7,649 bases of DNA, from assembly GCA_009779045.1 (NCBI GenBank), contig WREZ01000055.1, forward strand, positions 1 through 7,649, given 5' to 3'. Shown here in pieces: positions 4,611 to 7,649 of the stretch; position 1 is the first letter of the stretch, and the number at the start of each line of letters is the position of its first letter. The stretch is from Candidatus Bathycorpusculum sp. GTDB taxonomy: Archaea > Thermoproteota > Bathyarchaeia > Bathyarchaeales > Bathycorpusculaceae. Both the position numbers and the translations under genes were made by a program. Below the pieces are notes generated by a model that was given only the letters and a program-made list of their open reading frames with translations, made no database searches and was not told where the DNA came from.

Positions 4611-5415
4611 AATTGTACTACAAATTGAAAACCTAACTAAGACCTATACATTGGGTAACCAGCAATCAGTTAACGTTCTGACAGACCTGAATTTGCAAGT
4701 AAACAAGGGTGAATTCATAGCAATCATGGGTCCTAGTGGCAGTGGTAAAACAACTCTGTTAAACGTTATAGGGTGTATTGATAAACCTACGTGTGGTAAA
4801 GTATGTCTTAACGATATAGAAGTTACCCGTACTCCTGAGAATAAACTCTACAAGTTACGTAAAAATAATATGGGTTTTGTTTTTCAATCTTTTAACTTGC
4901 TACCCTATCTTAACGCCCGAGAGAATGTAGAGTTGCCTATGGAGGGTAAAATTGCCAGTAAAATTGAACGTAGGAAAAGGGCAAGTGAACTCTTGGGTCT
5001 TGTTGGTTTATCAGGTAGAGAAAATCATCGTCCTCAACGTTTAAGTCAGGGGGAGCAGCAACGTGTTGCTATTGCGCGGGCGTTAGCTAATGATCCTGCG
5101 ATTATACTTGCAGATGAACCTACAGGTAATCTTGATAGTCAAAACAAGAAGGAAATTATAAAATTATTAGCACATCTTAACTTGTCAAGAGATACTACTA
5201 TAATTATGGTAACACATGATAGGCAAGTGGCAAATCATACTGAGCGTATGCTTTTTCTAAAAGATGGAAAGATAGTTACAGAAAAAGAAGGTTTACATGT
5301 AGCTAAAAAACAAAATCGTTGTCCTCACTGCAATGTCGCTATAAAAAATAGCGATGAAAATTGTCCTATATGTAAAAAAGATCTTTATGAAACAGACGAG
5401 CCTTTCGTTGTATAG
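4603..5415 (+). CDS. MacB/LolD-type ABC ATPase with C-terminal zinc-ribbon-like tail
   Basis: The product has 270 residues and is cytoplasmic. In order: Walker A GPSGSGKT (43-50), Q-loop FVFQSFN with Q95, signature [15 protein letters not shown] (147-161), Walker B IILADEP (167-173) with catalytic E172, D-loop NLDS (176-179) and switch histidine H205 (MVTHD). All catalytic parts are present; only the signature is unusual, LSQGE in place of LSGGE or LSGGQ. The normal domain ends near residue 230. The remaining 40 residues hold CPHC (240-243) and CPIC (254-257), a C-x2-C-x10-C-x2-C pattern typical of zinc ribbons, then an acidic end. Such a tail is not part of the standard family and may bind a partner or metal. 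It powers the permease encoded just upstream, with which it overlaps; the two form one operon. Confidence 0.95.
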   Translation: MSKIVLQIENLTKTYTLGNQQSVNVLTDLNLQVNKGEFIAIMGPSGSGKTTLLNVIGCIDKPTCGKVCLNDIEVTRTPENKLYKLRKNNMGFVFQSFNLLPYLNARENVELPMEGKIASKIERRKRASELLGLVGLSGRENHRPQRLSQGEQQRVAIARALANDPAIILADEPTGNLDSQNKKEIIKLLAHLNLSRDTTIIMVTHDRQVANHTERMLFLKDGKIVTEKEGLHVAKKQNRCPHCNVAIKNSDENCPICKKDLYETDEPFVV

Positions 5416-5856
5416 AAACGTTGAAGACAGGTTCTAAATGGGGTTGATGCTGCTGTGGTTAAGAGACAGGATGAGATTAGGGGGTGTTGTTTAAGGTTTG
5501 CTTGTTTATGGAGTGTTCTGTTAACATGTGGTGTTTGGTCTTTTTACGTATGTTTAGGTGTGAAAAGGGTAAGTTTGGTGTTTTGGTGTGGTGAGGGTTC
5601 TGTTTAGTGTTGGCAGGGTTGGTTTTGGGAAATAGGTCGTTTGTTGCTGAGTTTGTTGGTCATATATCTTCGCTTTCTTTAGGTTTTGTGGTTAAGCAGC
5701 AGCGGTTTTCCAAACAAAATCTGCTCTGTTTCTATGTTGTATTGGGTTTTTGGATAAATGTGCGATATACGCAGAAATTTTCTATCATTAAACTTTGAGA
5801 GATAAACTGCAAAAAACAAGAGTTTTGAACCGTTAGAATTTATTCGAGATATTTTA
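5416..5856. other. GT-rich spacer without a convincing gene
   Basis: About 440 bases follow the ABC ATPase stop. From about 5438 to 5660 the plus strand is strongly rich in G and T. Frames here read as Trp/Cys/Gly/Phe/Val-rich strings on the plus strand (for example 5508-5594 and 5607-5798) and as Asn/Thr/Lys/Pro-rich strings on the minus strand, the mark of biased non-coding DNA. Around 5695-5730, AGCAG and CTGCT flank an inner GTTT-TCC-AAAC stem, a possible small folded RNA. No clear terminator for the transporter operon is seen close to its stop. Confidence 0.5.
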
Positions 5857-6081
5857 TTATTGGTTAACTGCTGACGGGGTCGTCAAATTGTGGTGTACTT
5901 GAGCAGACAAAAATTGTTTTAACTGCTTGTTGGTCGTGGGGGGGTTGAGTACGTTTTCAACCTTTAGCTTAGAAACAATTACTATACTGGAAAGGTAATT
6001 ATGTTCATGCGGTGGAGAATATTTTGTTAAATATTTGCCTTTCTTCTTTGTTAATAGGTTAACTGTTGTAACACTACTCAT
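5857..6081 (-). CDS. Doubtful small protein, 74 residues
   Basis: An ATG frame 37 bases downstream of the coupling-ATPase stop, on the same strand, begins MSSVTTVNLLTKKKGKY. It is basic at the start and otherwise polar, with no membrane segment, metal motif or known fold. No ribosome site is visible; an AT run at 6091-6100 is too close to the ATG for a TATA box. A hairpin at the end of the preceding gene would tend to part it from that transcript. Position on the same strand behind the ATPase is its only real support. Confidence 0.25.
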   Translation of the reverse strand: MSSVTTVNLLTKKKGKYLTKYSPPHEHNYLSSIVIVSKLKVENVLNPPTTNKQLKQFLSAQVHHNLTTPSAVNQ

Positions 6082-6106
6082 TAAAACATGATTTAAAAAT
6101 GAGCGG

Positions 6107-6128
6107 ATAGGCAGTAGCCTATTTTTCT
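6107..6128 (+). terminator. Hairpin with T run at the end of the coupling-ATPase gene
   Basis: ATAGGC (6107-6112) and GCCTAT (6117-6122) form a perfect 6-base stem across AGTA, followed on the plus strand by TTTTTC, a classic intrinsic-terminator shape. The minus-strand gene's TAG (6119-6121) lies inside the stem. On that strand a T5 run follows only 10 bases later, so the hairpin may work in both directions. On the plus strand it could end read-through from the transporter operon. Confidence 0.5.
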
Positions 6129-7649
6129 TTGTATTTTTTGATTGATATTTTGTTTTTTTCCGCGATATATTTCAGTTCATTGGCGAATAAGCCGAGGCTG
6201 TGTTCTTCTTGGAATTTTCTTACACAAAGATAGCTTTTGTTTTTCACTGCTTTAAGTCTAAAATGCCAGCATTCATCTGCAAGTTTTAGCATTAAACGCT
6301 CCTTCTCTAAACCCTCAAAAGTCAACTCTACGGGTTTATCCTCAGTGGTGTTGTTATTTTCTAAAGCTGTTTTAGACGATATCTGACTGTATAATCCCTG
6401 ACTTGTTTCAATTGTTTTGTGCTGTGTTGGGTTGTTGTATAGAAACTGCTCTTTTAGCATTTTTTCTTCCATTTTTTTGTTGCGTTGTCTTATGGTGCGT
6501 AGTGTTGCCCATTCTGAGGGGGTTATGGGTTTGTCTAAAAACTCTTGTTGTAACCCTTGGCTTTTTTGCCACATTAACTCCTCAACATCAACATTGTTGC
6601 CGTATTTCTCAAGACTGTAGCGTATTACTTCTTCGGGGTTGATTTGGCCTGTTTTATAGTCGAGGGTTTCTAGAATTTGGTATTCGCGTTTCATGCCTTG
6701 CAAGGGGGTGGAGACAAAAAATTGATGTGGGGGCAGGTTCATTAGAGTTTGATAGCTGTTGTATTCTTTGGGGTAGTATTGTTGGAGGTTTGTGGCTGTG
6801 TTTTCTTGTGTTTGGAAGGTTATGAGGGTTTTACAGGTTTGGGTGAGGGTTGGTTGTATGTATTGGTGGTATTGTTCGAGGTGTTGGCTTGTTAGGGTTG
6901 TGTAGACTTTGAAGTATTGTAATGCTTGTATTGTTTTTAGCATGTTTTTTGTGATGTATTGGTAGGCGTCTTCTATGTATATGTGGAAGGGTTGATGTTC
7001 ATATTCTTTATAGGTGTCTTTGCGGGTTAGGGCGGCGTTGTACATGGTTGAGAGGATGAGGCTGCCTATGAATGTGGCTGTGTCTGTTGGGATTATTTTT
7101 TTGGGTAAATCGACGATGATTATTTTTTTCTCGTCTATGGCTTGTTTAAAGTTTATGCAGTTTTTTGTTGTGGTTCTTAGCATTGGTGTTATTGTTGGTT
7201 CTTCTCCGAGGTGGTAGAGTCTGGTTAGGATTGTTAGGGTTTCGTCGTTTTTGTATAGTTTGTATTGCTTCTCCCAAAAGGTGTGGAGGCCTTCTTTTTT
7301 GCATTTTGTGGTGAGTTCGTTACGAAGTGCTTCGTCAGATAGTATTCTGTAGAGATCGTGGAGTTGGGGTTTTTCTTTTTCCATAACTAGCTGTATTAGG
7401 TATTGTAGAAGGTGGTCGAGGGAAACGCTCCAGTTGTTATTGTAGATTTTTTCTAGGGTGTCTGCGAACATTTGTACTATTTGGTTTTGCTCAAAGGGGT
7501 TACTATTTTCCAAAAAATTGATCTGCACTACTCTATTATCATATTTGTCTTGAAATGCTGTCCAAGGATTAATGTAAATTACTCTGTCCCACTGCTCAGG
7601 TGGGATGTGTGAGAGAACAAGTTGTGAGAGGTCGCTGTGGGTATCTAGT
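6119..7649 (-). CDS. HerA/VirD4 (TraG)-like DNA-translocation or coupling ATPase, N-terminus outside the window
   Basis: The frame is open to the right edge, so the apparent GTG start at 7528 is not the true one; 509 residues lie in the window and Walker A is missing with the N-terminus. At the edge, DTHSDLSQLVLSHIPPEQW and VIYINP match the family stretch usually read DPHGDL, IPPER and VIYFDP. Further on, KKIIIVDLPKK and FIGSLILSTMYNAALTR precede PFHIYIEDAYQYI, the place of the late Walker B (usually YVDEFQ), and then YFKVYTTLTSQHLEQY, the place of the glutamine motif III (usually AHQYLEQL). The late Asp-Glu is therefore swapped to Glu-Asp. The C-terminal 200 residues are charged, helical and unrecognised. 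Such ATPases move DNA or couple it to type IV secretion and belong to conjugative or integrated elements. Coding-strand composition is A/C-rich, unlike the transporter genes. Confidence 0.83.
   Translation of the reverse strand, partial: LDTHSDLSQLVLSHIPPEQWDRVIYINPWTAFQDKYDNRVVQINFLENSNPFEQNQIVQMFADTLEKIYNNNWSVSLDHLLQYLIQLVMEKEKPQLHDLYRILSDEALRNELTTKCKKEGLHTFWEKQYKLYKNDETLTILTRLYHLGEEPTITPMLRTTTKNCINFKQAIDEKKIIIVDLPKKIIPTDTATFIGSLILSTMYNAALTRKDTYKEYEHQPFHIYIEDAYQYITKNMLKTIQALQYFKVYTTLTSQHLEQYHQYIQPTLTQTCKTLITFQTQENTATNLQQYYPKEYNSYQTLMNLPPHQFFVSTPLQGMKREYQILETLDYKTGQINPEEVIRYSLEKYGNNVDVEELMWQKSQGLQQEFLDKPITPSEWATLRTIRQRNKKMEEKMLKEQFLYNNPTQHKTIETSQGLYSQISSKTALENNNTTEDKPVELTFEGLEKERLMLKLADECWHFRLKAVKNKSYLCVRKFQEEHSLGLFANELKYIAEKNKISIKKYKEK

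Noticed and set aside
5607..5798. 63-residue plus-strand frame in the GT-rich spacer
   Set aside because: Gly/Phe/Val/Leu content follows from G/T-rich DNA; GTG start without ribosome site, and upstream codons in the same frame hit a stop at 5592.
6403..7217. Several plus-strand frames opposite the coupling ATPase
   Set aside because: They are antisense to a gene with clear family motifs and are rich in Cys/Phe/Val from the strand bias.
7526..7528. GTG as the start of the coupling ATPase
   Set aside because: The frame remains open to the window edge, and the upstream 40 residues carry family motifs (DTHSDL, HIPPEQ, VIYINP), so the gene begins outside the window.

Overview
The window looks archaeal, most likely from an AT-rich member of Bathyarchaeia; the lineage call is inference from protein style. 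The supports are TATA-like boxes about 25 bases before plausible transcription starts, GGTGA-type ribosome sites, T-tract terminators, a short archaeal winged-helix regulator, and a membrane-anchored coiled-coil protein whose C-terminal beta domain (YAGYFEIQV, FPILPGTIEI) is of a kind I associate with that group.

Layout. Positions 1-1129 are gene-poor. They hold a possible C-terminal fragment of a gene (to 104), a field of GGAAAC/GTTTCCC repeats, one convincing small three-helix membrane protein (507-821) that resembles a family I remember from gut Firmicutes, and a possible decayed gene (906-1173). Positions 1130-2635 carry three minus-strand genes: a winged-helix regulator, a four-helix membrane protein 17 bases behind it, and a separately promoted, membrane-anchored coiled-coil protein. 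A 487-base divergent spacer (2636-3122) is full of inverted and direct repeats. It leads into a plus-strand operon of two overlapping genes: a MacB/FtsX-type permease with a Gly-Phe/Ser/Pro-rich insertion, and its ABC ATPase, which carries an unusual C-terminal four-cysteine zinc-ribbon-like tail. Positions 5416-5856 are GT-rich and hold no convincing gene. From about 6119 to the right edge, on the minus strand, runs a large gene for a HerA/VirD4 (TraG)-like DNA-translocation or coupling ATPase. It is cut off at its N-terminus by the window edge, and the usual Asp-Glu of its late Walker B motif reads Glu-Asp.

How the parts may work together (inference). The regulator and its four-helix partner sit head-to-head with the FtsX-type transporter, with repeat-rich control DNA between them. 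That suggests an envelope-responsive module in which the membrane protein and regulator sense a condition and the transporter acts on the cell surface. The coiled-coil surface protein may belong to the same response. The coupling-ATPase-like gene and the repeat- and fragment-rich left end suggest that mobile-element DNA borders this module. No tRNA, rRNA, CRISPR array or complete insertion sequence was recognised.
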